Shown here one piece after another: positions 26,301-34,728 of a DNA stretch of 64,000 nucleotides. Source of the stretch: Aquirufa ecclesiirivi. Lineage in GTDB: Bacteria > Bacteroidota > Bacteroidia > Cytophagales > Spirosomataceae. The position numbers were made by a program, and so were the translations under genes. The DNA is taken from contig NZ_JAANOP010000004.1 in assembly GCF_011250515.1 (NCBI RefSeq), forward strand, positions 186,001 to 250,000. Reading direction: 5' to 3'. Position 1 is the first letter of the stretch, and every line of letters begins with the position of its first letter. Below the pieces are notes generated by a model. The model searched no databases, was not told the DNA's origin, and worked only from the letters and a program-made list of their open reading frames with translations.

Positions 26301-26613
26301 GAGTATTGCTCGTGGAGAAAGTATCAAGCTGGATTTAGGGGATGTGAAGAACTTAGCAGAGGTATTTGTGAATGGAATTAAGGTGGCGACACTTTGGAAA
26401 AAGCCATTTGTGGTAGATATTACTTCCCCTTTAAAAATGGGTAAAAATACGATTGAAATAAAAGTAATTAATTCTTGGGTAAACCGCTTGGTGGGTGACG
26501 CTCAGCCAGGAGCGAAGAAGATTACATTTACTTCCTTTCCTTTGATTCGTCCCAATAGTCAAACTGAAGAATCAGGTTTGCTGGGGCCAGTGAAGGTTTC
26601 AACTTACAAATAA
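23305..26613 (+). CDS. GH106-type glycoside hydrolase (putative alpha-L-rhamnosidase), secreted
   Basis: 1102 residues from the ATG at 23305; eleven upstream in-frame codons are excluded because the promoter box lies just before them and MVKRSYLVALISPFIISLGVQAQ is a proper signal peptide. PRVWWHWMNGNITKEGIQKDLEWMEKSGIGGFQ is the typical start of the Glyco_hydro_106 fold. It continues through a beta-sandwich insertion near residues 200-360, a catalytic TIM-barrel region with SYEAGH and TESHETGR, and a C-terminal jelly-roll with EVFVNG (about 1000-1102). Known GH106 members are exo-rhamnosidases on pectin and xyloglucan-type glycans. Terminated by a strong hairpin. Confidence 0.85.
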   Translation: MVKRSYLVALISPFIISLGVQAQDAFKADFKTPPNAAKPRVWWHWMNGNITKEGIQKDLEWMEKSGIGGFQNFDASLMTPVVVKDKLGFMNPGWKDAFKFTADLAQKKNLEMAIAGSPGWSVTGGPWVKPSDAMKKYVWSETRISGGKVFTGKIPAPSSVTGPMQNTPVEAGGFGGPAPGPAPVVPEYYQDFALIAYPLSQQDKTLGSINPTLTSSGGTFTLAQLTDGDLHNFGMLPPKNVGEETWIQYEFPEIQEISAVTIANEGYGELAVFRGGPENRFLQYSLDGITFKQIIAIPGTITAQTTLSFSPIKAKYVRLVYKILPPAPGMMAMFGGSQDNSPKGTQVSEFVVHTSPKVHLFEGKAGFQPWVESPGISTYNPVGPKTNQVVDLTGQMKADGSISWNAPAGEWIIYRFGYSLTGKKNHPASPEATGLEVDKIDREAVSRYLNNYLDQYKDATGADLMGKQGLTHMVLDSYEAGHMTWTPAMFEVFKGKRGYDMKPWLPVLVGQIVQDLKSSEKFLWDFRKTIGEMIVENHYELIGEILAQRGMKRYTESHETGRIFLADGMDVKKKADIPMSAMWQPGALVPGADEEIRSRADIRESASVAHIYGQNIVAGESMTTVGNPFKPHPGTLKRTADVEMASGLNRFVIHTSVHQPLDNLFPGFTLGPFGQWFTRQETWADQARVWGDYLGRSSYMLQQGKFVADILYYYGENTNITSNYTLSLPSIPAGYEYDFVNSTALNNVITAKNKKLTNPNGGQYSVLVLDPTAKQMTLSVLNRILQLAKEGVTVAGQAPEYSPSLVDHEQEFANQLAQLKKLSNVYFGKNLKEVLALVKVSEDVQISNQKAEILYVHRALADKQIYWLNSRSNEPNSAQVSFRVSGKVPSIWNPETGEVTKVGYEMKGGRTMLNLDFSPWDAYFIVFEGKATTLKVSYPKPQVVKTQAIEGPWKVQFQKDRSAPAEVTLNSLVSLNQHENEGVKYFSGAATYSNKYELLSIARGESIKLDLGDVKNLAEVFVNGIKVATLWKKPFVVDITSPLKMGKNTIEIKVINSWVNRLVGDAQPGAKKITFTSFPLIRPNSQTEESGLLGPVKVSTYK

Positions 26614-26631
26614 AATGATAAATGATTGCTT

Positions 26632-26661
26632 AAAAATCCCCGGTATTTCCGGGGATTTTTT
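26632..26661. terminator. Bidirectional terminator
   Basis: Twelve-base perfect stem AAAAATCCCCGG / CCGGGGATTTTT with a TATTT loop, between the convergent GH106-type and Wzz-type genes. Confidence 0.92.
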
Positions 26662-26670
26662 TTGTATCTA

Positions 26671-27747
26671 CTATTTTAATTGATCCTTTATTTTTTGAAA
26701 ATACTTTTTTGCTAAAAAGAAGAGAATACTTAAACATCCAAATAAAATAGAACCACCTAGGGCAGACTCCCTTTTTGATTTTTTAGTAATTTCTAGTGGT
26801 AATATTGGTTTATCTATGACCTGGATAAGAGGCGTTTCTTTTCGAAGCATCAATTTCCCCATTTCTAAATTTGTAAGCACTTGGGTTAACATAGCCGTAG
26901 TAGTTTGTACATCGATTTGTTTCTTAGCTCCTGTCGTTTTTCTGACATTTAATGCAGGATTTAGGTTATAAACATTGTCTACCGCCACGGCAACACCTGT
27001 AATAGCTGAATTTAATTCCATTCGAAGTGAATCAGCTTGATGTTGCAGAATATTGACGTTTATTCTAGATTTTTTACTTTTAGTTTCTCCATAAAAATCG
27101 GAGGTTTCTTGAATTAAATGCTCACAAAATAATTTGGAAAAAAGTTCATCGATAGAGTTTACTTCAATCTTTAAAATGGATATTTTAGCATCTGGTTGGA
27201 GTACGATTAAATGATCATTAATGATGTTTTTGTATAAAATAGCAATGGTTGAATCCTCTGTTCTACTGAAGTTTTTTAATTGATAAAAGGTTGTTTTATT
27301 CGGATAATCTTCCGCATATATTTGGTATATCTTAATATAATAATCAGCTAAAGTTGTCTCTTTAGAATTTATAGTGATAGGTTTTAATAATGTTTTACGA
27401 ACCATCAGCTGGCTTTTCATTATTTCTAAAAGGTTTTGACCAGAAAATAAATTACCTCCCGCATCTCCACCTAGGTTTAGGCCTATTTGACTTGCTATTC
27501 CACTAACTCCAGCTCCAGGTCCTTTATCCTCTTCTAATGCAAAGGTCAATACCGCTTTATAAGTAGGTTTCTCATTCATGGCAAAGTATAGACCAGCACC
27601 AAAGCCGATCGCGGAAGCCAATGCGATGAAAATCCACTTATTTTTTAGAAAATGGTATAAATTGATGCCAATTTGGATAATATCCATGATAGAAATATTA
27701 CCCTCTTCTTCTACGGATTGAATGTTTGATTCAGAATTAGTCGACAT
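26671..27747 (-). CDS. Wzz-type polysaccharide co-polymerase / chain-length determinant
   Basis: 358-residue inner-membrane protein with two membrane segments, one at about residues 38-56 (WIFIALASAIGFGAGLYFAM) and one near the C-terminus (about 327-346), enclosing a periplasmic domain with coiled-coil character. This is the Wzz/PCP topology. There is no cytoplasmic tyrosine kinase domain. The PxxP-type region before the second membrane segment (IDKPILPLE) fits. It is six bases behind the Wza-like gene and probably works with it in setting chain length or export of a surface polysaccharide. Confidence 0.87.
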   Translation of the reverse strand: MSTNSESNIQSVEEEGNISIMDIIQIGINLYHFLKNKWIFIALASAIGFGAGLYFAMNEKPTYKAVLTFALEEDKGPGAGVSGIASQIGLNLGGDAGGNLFSGQNLLEIMKSQLMVRKTLLKPITINSKETTLADYYIKIYQIYAEDYPNKTTFYQLKNFSRTEDSTIAILYKNIINDHLIVLQPDAKISILKIEVNSIDELFSKLFCEHLIQETSDFYGETKSKKSRINVNILQHQADSLRMELNSAITGVAVAVDNVYNLNPALNVRKTTGAKKQIDVQTTTAMLTQVLTNLEMGKLMLRKETPLIQVIDKPILPLEITKKSKRESALGGSILFGCLSILFFLAKKYFQKIKDQLK

Positions 27748-27752
27748 TTTTA

Positions 27753-30221
27753 TTATTTACTAAGTAAAGAAATGGTGAGTAGGGTAGTACCTATTTGGGC
27801 AATCATTCCCGTATATTGTAAAATAGTTACTAATACATTGGCCTTAGGTTGGGTTAGTACTGGTACAACCACTTGACAACCAGGTTCTATCACTGGATTA
27901 AATCGGAAGAACCCAAAGCGTTTAATTTGTTTTGATCGGCCATTAGCATAAATGACATAGGCTTTACCTCGTATCGATTTATCGGTTACCCCTCCGGCAG
28001 ATGATATACAATTTTTGATATTAAGGCCATTTTCAAATGGGATAATCGTTTCTTGAAAAACGGCCCCTGATATCTTAACTTGGTTATTTATTTTGGGTAC
28101 AACCAATTCATCTCCATCTTTTAAAATAATATCAAATGTGCTACCAGGTTTCATGAGTATTTTATCTAGTTCTAGGGCTAGATAATTTATTTTCTTGGTC
28201 GTATTTGTTTGAGCATAACCATCCAGTGATTTAATCGAACCTTCAAATTTTATTTTCTCTAGCGAGTCTAAATAAGCCGAATTGTTATCAGATTCAAAAT
28301 AATTTTTTTTGTTTTCATTTCGGATTAAATAAGCCCCTTTCAAAAAAGCGCTTGGTAGAACTCCTCCAGAACGTTGAATTAAATCGCTGATCCTCTCTGT
28401 TTTGGATGCTAATGAATATGTACCCGTAAAACGAATTTGACCAGTCAATTTGATTTGTTCTACATCATTGAAATTTTGATTTTTAGTAATGGAAATAAAA
28501 TCAAAGGGTTCTAATTGGAAATTTTCAAAACCCTCCACTACGTTTAAATTAGCATCAATTTCTGAATTAAGAATTTGAGTTTTTGATTCAAGAGATTTGT
28601 CTGTTAAGGCCCCCCCCTTGTTTAGCGAACGAGCAATTTCAATTTTACTATTAGCTTTATAAGTAGTACCTCCAGCTAATCGAATTAAATCTTTTATCGT
28701 TATTCCCTCGTAATACATAAAGCTACCTGGTTTATGTACTTCACCTTGAACAGAAACTTTTAATTTATCTTTTAAATCAAAAATGGATGTTACATGAATA
28801 GAATCTTCTCTTTGTAATAAAATGTTTTCTTTTTGATCGTCCTCTAAAACTTTCTTTAAATTGATGTTGATGATTTCTTTGGTTAGGTCTGCTTTATTTC
28901 TGAATAAGTGTGCGCCATATAAATATGCATCTTCTTTTAACCCTCCAGATTTTTCAATCAAAGTTTTTATACGCAATCCTTCTTTTAACTCATAACTATC
29001 TGGGCGGAAAACAGCACCTCCAATTTTAATTCTATTTTTGAAACGATTTAATATTTTAGAGATGATAAAAGTACTGCCACCCTCTGGATGAAACGATGAA
29101 TATTCGTTTTTAATTAAATCCTGGATAAGGAATTCTTCATCATTTTTTTTTATGACTTGTACACTAGCTTGATAAGCAAAATCATCAAATCCCCCAGAGT
29201 AATTTAATATATCATTGAAAGTTTCTTGAGCTTTAATTTCAAAAATTCCCGGTCTTTTAACAAAACCTTTCATTTCAATTCGATCCTTAAAAGGCGGAAT
29301 ACGTATGACATCATTCTCCTTTAATCCAACATTGTCCGATTGATCTCCATTGATTAAAAAATGGTACAAATCGATAGTTCGCAGTAATTTATTATTTCTG
29401 ATTAATTCGATATTTCGATAAGTGCCAATTTTCGATGGTCCCCCAGCAATATTTAATGCATTGAATACCGTTGTTAAAGAACTGACATTAAAGGTTCCAG
29501 AATTATTTGCACCTATAATGGTGATGTGTATGGTTCTAATATTGGAAAGTGTAACTGATAATTTTGATTCGTTTGTTTTTAATGATTTATAAATATTCTT
29601 TTCCATTTGCTGCTTAATTTTACTTTGCGCAGCTTCCATGGTTAATCCACTAATTTTCACTAATCCTATGTTAGGAATAGTAATGTTGCCTTCTTTGGTT
29701 ACACGTTGTTCCGTCGAAAATTCTTGAATGCCATACAACATTATTTTAAGGACATCATTGGGTCCTATTTCATAATTGTAAGGAGAGGCTAAGTTAGAAT
29801 TAGCCATGAAATTCGACTTCTGCAAGAATAATTCAGAACCGAATATTAATGGATCTATTTCGGTATTATTTTTGGCACTTGGAGCTTCTATTTTTACCGA
29901 ATTTTCAATTAGTTTTTCGTTTGAATTTTGTTGGTTGTTATTTTTTTGACCTTCAATTCTTTGACGAATCAATTCGAATTCCTCGCTGGGTAAGCCTCTT
30001 TCCAAAGCAGAGTTTTTAAGTTCATCCATGCCCATGTTGGAACTTTCTACTTGCGATTTTATTTTTTGAATTTCTGCGTCAGAAATTTGACTTGCTTTTA
30101 TGGCACTTAAATTCTTTTGTGACAAGGTATTTAAATCTTGACCTGAAACAGGCAAAAATGAAAGAAAAAAGAGCAAGGAACAAGTATTAAGTATTGTGGA
30201 ACTAAATGAATTTGATTTCAT
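27753..30221 (-). CDS. Wza-like polysaccharide export protein with multiple SLBB domains
   Basis: 822 residues, about twice the size of enterobacterial Wza. There is a signal peptide, an N-terminal charged and Asn/Gln-rich segment (about 30-130), and then the Poly_export domain starting at YEIGPNDVLKI (about residue 147). Serial SLBB-type beta-grasp units follow; ISGLTMEAA, MKGFVKRPGIFEI, IGGAVFRPDSYEL, VQGEVHKPGSF, LTGQIRFTGTY and ISGAVFQETI mark successive repeats. The C-terminus is hydrophobic. It forms the outer-membrane exit channel for capsule or exopolysaccharide. First gene of a two-gene operon with the Wzz-like protein; no glycosyltransferases are attached here. Confidence 0.9.
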   Translation of the reverse strand: MKSNSFSSTILNTCSLLFFLSFLPVSGQDLNTLSQKNLSAIKASQISDAEIQKIKSQVESSNMGMDELKNSALERGLPSEEFELIRQRIEGQKNNNQQNSNEKLIENSVKIEAPSAKNNTEIDPLIFGSELFLQKSNFMANSNLASPYNYEIGPNDVLKIMLYGIQEFSTEQRVTKEGNITIPNIGLVKISGLTMEAAQSKIKQQMEKNIYKSLKTNESKLSVTLSNIRTIHITIIGANNSGTFNVSSLTTVFNALNIAGGPSKIGTYRNIELIRNNKLLRTIDLYHFLINGDQSDNVGLKENDVIRIPPFKDRIEMKGFVKRPGIFEIKAQETFNDILNYSGGFDDFAYQASVQVIKKNDEEFLIQDLIKNEYSSFHPEGGSTFIISKILNRFKNRIKIGGAVFRPDSYELKEGLRIKTLIEKSGGLKEDAYLYGAHLFRNKADLTKEIININLKKVLEDDQKENILLQREDSIHVTSIFDLKDKLKVSVQGEVHKPGSFMYYEGITIKDLIRLAGGTTYKANSKIEIARSLNKGGALTDKSLESKTQILNSEIDANLNVVEGFENFQLEPFDFISITKNQNFNDVEQIKLTGQIRFTGTYSLASKTERISDLIQRSGGVLPSAFLKGAYLIRNENKKNYFESDNNSAYLDSLEKIKFEGSIKSLDGYAQTNTTKKINYLALELDKILMKPGSTFDIILKDGDELVVPKINNQVKISGAVFQETIIPFENGLNIKNCISSAGGVTDKSIRGKAYVIYANGRSKQIKRFGFFRFNPVIEPGCQVVVPVLTQPKANVLVTILQYTGMIAQIGTTLLTISLLSK

Positions 30222-30632
30222 TTTGACGATTTAAATATGTAAAAGAAAATTTAAGGATATAATAATTTAGAAGAATCTCCCAAGTACACTTGTATACATG
30301 TCAGACGATATAGGTAATTTTTAGGTTAATGTGACTTTGTTTGGATTACGATCAAAATTTTAGATACATTTAATGAAATCAAGGCTTTGTTTTATAGTTG
30401 ATTTAAATAAATAGCTAATAATATCATCGGAATTAACAGTTGATATTAGTTTATTCTTACATCTAATTTTCAATAATAAAATGCTGGAACAGGTTATTAC
30501 AATCAAAGATAAAAAAATGGATTGTTAAAAGGAAATTAAGGTTATAAATGATTGGGCGTTAAATACTCGCCAACTATTTCTTTAGAAAAATATAAATATG
30601 GAGGGAAATATAAAATTCATTAGCCTTTCATT
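30222..30632. other. Intergenic region before the polysaccharide-export operon
   Basis: About 410 bases of AT-rich sequence without a convincing gene. On the minus strand TATCTTTG at 30504-30511 fits a -7 box and could give a 280-base leader for the exporter gene. No repeat or RNA gene is recognised. Confidence 0.35.
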
Positions 30633-30668
30633 AAAAAAAATCGGAGTCCACTATATGTAGACCCCGAT
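30633..30668 (-). terminator. Terminator of the DUF4382 gene
   Basis: On the minus strand, ATCGGGGTCTAC pairs with GTGGACTCCGAT with two imperfect positions, followed by a run of eight T, 18 bases after the stop at 30686. Confidence 0.78.
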
Positions 30669-30685
30669 AATAAATTACTTCTGAA

Positions 30686-31573
30686 TTACAATGCAATATT
30701 CAACGAGGTTGTTTTCTGACTTTGAACCACGATGGCACTAACTTGTTTCTCTACCGTTACTAAGCCGTTTGCGTTTTCAGATACAACGATCAAATCATAG
30801 CTTCCTGCTGCTAAGAATGCCAAAGTATAGGCACCTGTAGAGCTTATTTTGGTACTTGAAATTGCATTGGCAAATCGTACATTTTCACCACTTGGTTCAG
30901 CGCTTTCACTGTTCGTGTATTTGTCCTTTTCATAGGTATAAACCACGTATTTTTTATCCATTGCTAAATTACTCACTAATCCTGTGATTGTTCCAGATTG
31001 ATTATTGACTGCAATTTTGATGGTTGGATTTAAAATATAAGTACTTCCAGATCCTGTAACCACAATGGATTTTCTTAAGTCGAAGTCGGCCGTAACTTCC
31101 ACCACTCCATTGATCGGAACCGAAAAGTTTCCGTTTGCCTTGTACCCGGATGATGCACCGCTAGGTACAAATAATGGCATTTTTTCACCAGTATTGAGCT
31201 CTACATAACAACCTGGATTGCTGGGATTGTTCGTTCCTTTGGTTGGAGCATCTAGTTTAAAGCGTAATCCGGTATAGTTTCCAGATTTTAAGGTATAATT
31301 ACCTAGTAGAGAAGTTTTTCCGTTTTGTAAATCTAGGATATTCACGACTTGTGGACTGGTAAAATCAGTAGCCGTTTCCCAGGATCCACCACTATTTTGG
31401 TATTCTAATCCCGTGAATGTCACATAAACGGCTTTAACATTGGCGGCGTCAATCGGGGCATCCGTAACGCTAAGGGCAAGCTTTCCTGTGCCATTCGTGA
31501 GATCATCTGATTTACAGGAAACAAACAAGGCAGAAATGATTAAAAGTGCTGAGAGTTGATTAGAGAGTTTCAT
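30686..31573 (-). CDS. DUF4382-containing lipoprotein
   Basis: 295 residues. Lipoprotein signal with lipobox FVSC (Cys20). GKLALSVTDAPIDAANVKAVYVTFTGLE is the conserved start of DUF4382, which fills residues 30-185. A carboxypeptidase-regulatory-like beta-sandwich appears to follow (about 190-290, TGAYTLAFLAAGSYDLIVV). The family is common in Bacteroidota envelopes and has no known function. Single gene with its own terminator. Confidence 0.9.
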   Translation of the reverse strand: MKLSNQLSALLIISALFVSCKSDDLTNGTGKLALSVTDAPIDAANVKAVYVTFTGLEYQNSGGSWETATDFTSPQVVNILDLQNGKTSLLGNYTLKSGNYTGLRFKLDAPTKGTNNPSNPGCYVELNTGEKMPLFVPSGASSGYKANGNFSVPINGVVEVTADFDLRKSIVVTGSGSTYILNPTIKIAVNNQSGTITGLVSNLAMDKKYVVYTYEKDKYTNSESAEPSGENVRFANAISSTKISSTGAYTLAFLAAGSYDLIVVSENANGLVTVEKQVSAIVVQSQKTTSLNIAL

Positions 31574-31714
31574 TATTTTATATGGTTTTAAAATTTTAAT
31601 GTTAACGCAATATTAGTTGTTAAATTTCATTAAAAAATGCTAAATTGTTCCAAATAAGGCATTTTTGAAGCCACATTTGGGCTCTTTGTCACCCTAATAG
31701 TTTAAGTCAAAGTC

Positions 31715-32452
31715 ATGATGAGTTCACTAGTCGTTTTACTACTATTTTTAGCAATAATCGCATTTCTTTATTCATCGGTCGGACATGGAGGGGCAAGTGG
31801 ATATTTGGCGGTGATGGCTATTATGGGTGTTGCACCTGCCATCATGAAACCTTCTGCCTTGGTCATGAATTTAGCTGTCTCGCTGTTTTCATTTATTGGA
31901 TTCTATCGAGCAGGACATTTTAAGTTCAACTTATTTTGGCCTTTTGCATTAGCCTCTGTGCCTTTGGCCTATTTGGGAGGGACCATGACGCTGGCAGATT
32001 CGTTGTATAAGAAAATTTTGGCACTATGTATTCTGATTTCTATTTTCCGATTAATCTTTCAATTCCGAAACGAAAAGGAAGAAATTAAACCGATTTCTAT
32101 TTCAGCAGGATTGGTTTCAGGTGGAGCCATTGGATTGCTTTCGGGTATGATTGGAATCGGGGGAGGGATTGTCTTAAGTCCTTTGATGCTGTTGATGCGA
32201 TGGGCCACCCTAAAGCAAACGGCAGCAGTTTCTGCCTTGTTTATATTTGTCAATTCCTTATCAGGATTATATGGCCAAATTCAAAAAGGAGGAATTCAAG
32301 TGACTGAAAATTTTCCATGGACTATAGCGGCAACCATTTTGGGAGGACTCCTAGGTTCATATTATGGGAGTCAGAAATTCAATGTCCCTACACTGCGCTA
32401 TCTCTTAGCCCTTGGTCTTATCATCGCTAGTGCTAAATTAATATTTACGTAA
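31715..32452 (+). CDS. TauE/SafE-family transporter
   Basis: 245 residues, about eight membrane segments. The two halves of the family are visible: GHGGASGYLAVMAI near the N-terminus and GMIGIGGGIVLSPLMLL in the middle, the glycine-rich motifs that line the anion path. The family exports sulfite, sulfoacetate or related organosulfur anions. No sulfonate genes are adjacent. Two ATG codons in tandem open the frame; either may be used. Confidence 0.9.
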   Translation: MMSSLVVLLLFLAIIAFLYSSVGHGGASGYLAVMAIMGVAPAIMKPSALVMNLAVSLFSFIGFYRAGHFKFNLFWPFALASVPLAYLGGTMTLADSLYKKILALCILISIFRLIFQFRNEKEEIKPISISAGLVSGGAIGLLSGMIGIGGGIVLSPLMLLMRWATLKQTAAVSALFIFVNSLSGLYGQIQKGGIQVTENFPWTIAATILGGLLGSYYGSQKFNVPTLRYLLALGLIIASAKLIFT

Positions 32453-32589
32453 TTTTGATTAGTGATGGTCAAAACTAAAAACTACTTGATTCTTTTTTGA
32501 ATCTTTCCATTTATCATATTTCGACAATTCTAGATTGATTTGTCCCTTGAAACAACTTATTTCGTTCTTTCAATGAAATCATTTACTTT

Positions 32590-33165
32590 ATGGCTCAAAT
32601 AAAAATCACCCAAAGCGAAGTTCTGTCAGACAATTGGTACGTTTTGAGAAAAATTACTTACGAGTATACTCAGGCTGATGGAGGTGTACAAATACATCAA
32701 AGGGAAGCTTATGATCGGGGAAATGGGGCAACTATTTTGTTATACAATAAGGAAGCAGGAACGGTAATTTTAACCAGGCAATTTCGTTTACCTACTTATG
32801 TCAATGGAAACCCAGATGGCATGATGATTGAAGCCTGCGCTGGTTTATTGGATCAAGACAATCCCGAAGATTGTATTCGTCGTGAAACGGAGGAAGAGAC
32901 AGGATATAAGATTACAGAGATTCAAAAAGTGTTTGAAGCCTATATGTCTCCAGGCTCTGTCACCGAGATTTTATATTTCTTTATTGCTGCATATGCTAAA
33001 TCCATGAAGGTGAGTGATGGGGGAGGTGTGGAACATGAGCAAGAAAACATTGAAGTGTTGGAAATTCCGATCCATCAAGCTTTGCAAATGATTCAGTCTG
33101 GAGAGATTAAAGATGCCAAAACCATCATGCTTTTGCAGCACATTAAGCTTCAAGGGATTTTATAA
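32590..33165 (+). CDS. nudK: GDP-mannose pyrophosphatase NudK-type Nudix hydrolase
   Basis: 191 residues of the ADP-ribose/GDP-mannose pyrophosphatase Nudix group. The Nudix box is complete: GLLDQDNPEDCIRRETEEETGY, with the REXXEE core, preceded by IEACAG and followed by YMSPGSVTEILYFFIA, a block typical of NudK. It hydrolyses GDP-mannose and related sugar nucleotides in the cytosol. This is a plain monocistronic gene. Confidence 0.86.
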   Translation: MAQIKITQSEVLSDNWYVLRKITYEYTQADGGVQIHQREAYDRGNGATILLYNKEAGTVILTRQFRLPTYVNGNPDGMMIEACAGLLDQDNPEDCIRRETEEETGYKITEIQKVFEAYMSPGSVTEILYFFIAAYAKSMKVSDGGGVEHEQENIEVLEIPIHQALQMIQSGEIKDAKTIMLLQHIKLQGIL

Positions 33166-33271
33166 AAATTGAAAACATCGTAATCATGTCACCTATTTTC
33201 TATTCTTCAATTAGAAAATGTATATTGGTCTATCATAAAAGGTGTTTGGGCCTTAAGGGGATTAATCATAT

Positions 33272-34492
33272 ATGGTGAATTATCGTAAATTTTTATGTTT
33301 TCTTTGTTTGGGGATATTGCTGAGTTTAGGACTTAAGGCTCAAACAGAATATTCTTGGTTATTACGTCCTCATGCCCTCCAGAGTTTGGATAGTTTATTA
33401 CATCAGTCGCCTAGCATGGCACTAAAAACAACATTTTATCCACATGGTTTTTTGGATTCTTTGCTACAGCAACCAAAATCCATGCTCAGCTCAGATTCCT
33501 TGGCATTAGAAAAGAAAATCCAGAATCTAGCACAAGCTTTTTTTGAAGACCTTAGTTTTGGTAATCCCCGACCGACCTTTAAATTCCAAGGGTATGTTTT
33601 TGAATTGCGAAAGAATGAGGTTCGTCAATTGATGGTTTCTTATTTAAAAAACCAATCAATTGTAAGTTTAGTTAATTATTTAAATAATTCTTCTCCTGAA
33701 GTTAAATCCATCTTGGCTTTACTTCAACTCAAACAAGATAGTCTAGTATCTAATCCGACTAAAATAGCTCAATTGACATTGTCGGCCAATCATTACCGTT
33801 GGTTACATCACATTCGGAAAAACCAGATGTTAACTGTGGTTAATATTCCTGCCGCACAGTTGAAAGTTTATCAAGGGAATCAAGTTGCATTAAAAATGAG
33901 GGTGGTATTGGGTCGACCTGCTCGGCCTACTCGGGTATTAACTGCTCAGATCAAAAATGTGATTATCAACCCGAATTGGTATGTTCCACGAAGTATCGCT
34001 ACAGAGGAATTATTGCCTGAGATACAAAAGAACATCCGCTATTTTTATGCCAGTCATTTGGACTTATTGGATAGAAACAATCAAGTCATAGATGCGAAAA
34101 CGGTTGATTGGAAAGCCTTAAGTAAGAACTATTTTCCATATACATTCAGACAGAAGACGGGTGTTTGGAATACCTTAGGGATATTGAAAATCCCATTTGA
34201 AAATCCTTACCGATTGTACTTGCATGATACTTCAGAGAAGAAGCTATTTGCTTCTAGCAAGCGATTTTTCAGCCATGGATGTATCCGTTTAGAAGATCCC
34301 ATTCGATATGCAAAAATGCTTTTGGGTCCTAATTCACGCGCGATAGATACTTTAAAGATCGAAGGACCATATTACAATATTCCTTCCAAATGGATTAAAG
34401 TCAATAAAACCGCTCCATTGATTATATGGTATAACCTGATTGATTTTGATGAGAAAGGAGAGGTGGTTTATTTGGAAAACATATATAAGTAG
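33272..34492 (+). CDS. L,D-transpeptidase (YkuD family), exported
   Basis: 406 residues with a signal peptide (MVNYRKFLCFLCLGILLSLGLKAQ). The YkuD catalytic domain occupies about residues 190-370, with INPNWYVPRSI, LYLHDT and the active-site SHGCIRLEDP (Cys in HGC). The N-terminal half resembles the helical domain of YcbB/LdtD. It cross-links peptidoglycan or attaches proteins to it in the periplasm. Its 3' end is followed at once by the second heptanucleotide array. Confidence 0.92.
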   Translation: MVNYRKFLCFLCLGILLSLGLKAQTEYSWLLRPHALQSLDSLLHQSPSMALKTTFYPHGFLDSLLQQPKSMLSSDSLALEKKIQNLAQAFFEDLSFGNPRPTFKFQGYVFELRKNEVRQLMVSYLKNQSIVSLVNYLNNSSPEVKSILALLQLKQDSLVSNPTKIAQLTLSANHYRWLHHIRKNQMLTVVNIPAAQLKVYQGNQVALKMRVVLGRPARPTRVLTAQIKNVIINPNWYVPRSIATEELLPEIQKNIRYFYASHLDLLDRNNQVIDAKTVDWKALSKNYFPYTFRQKTGVWNTLGILKIPFENPYRLYLHDTSEKKLFASSKRFFSHGCIRLEDPIRYAKMLLGPNSRAIDTLKIEGPYYNIPSKWIKVNKTAPLIIWYNLIDFDEKGEVVYLENIYK

Positions 34493-34499
34493 GGGGTGA

Positions 34500-34720
34500 G
34501 AATGAAGAATGTAGAATGAAGAATGAAGAATGAAGAATGTAGAATGAAGAATGAAGAATGTAGAATGAAGAATGTAGAATGAAGAATGTAGAATGTAGAA
34601 TGAAGAATGTAGAATGTAGAATGAAGAATGTAGAATTTTTTATCGCACCATCTCGAAATTGTGTAAGTAGAAAATCGTGTTGGTTTTGGTCTTCCTAATT
34701 CTACATTCTACATTCTTCAT
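34500..34720. repeat. Heptanucleotide GAATGWA array (19 units) with inverted arm
   Basis: Nineteen uninterrupted 7-base units, each GAATGAA or GAATGTA, cover 34500-34632. After a 60-base spacer, about three units in inverted orientation lie at 34697-34720. The last units before the spacer and the inverted arm form a stem of roughly 20 base pairs. The block sits between two convergent genes and may double as a terminator. It has the same design as the array at 4196-4388. Confidence 0.95.
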
Positions 34721-34728
34721 TTAGGATA

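Noticed and set aside
30222-30632. JUMPstart-like element before the polysaccharide-export operon
   Set aside because: The ops-type core sequence is not present on either strand as far as I can read.
34500-34720. CRISPR array
   Set aside because: Units are seven bases with no spacers, and there are no cas genes; it is a simple tandem repeat with an inverted arm.
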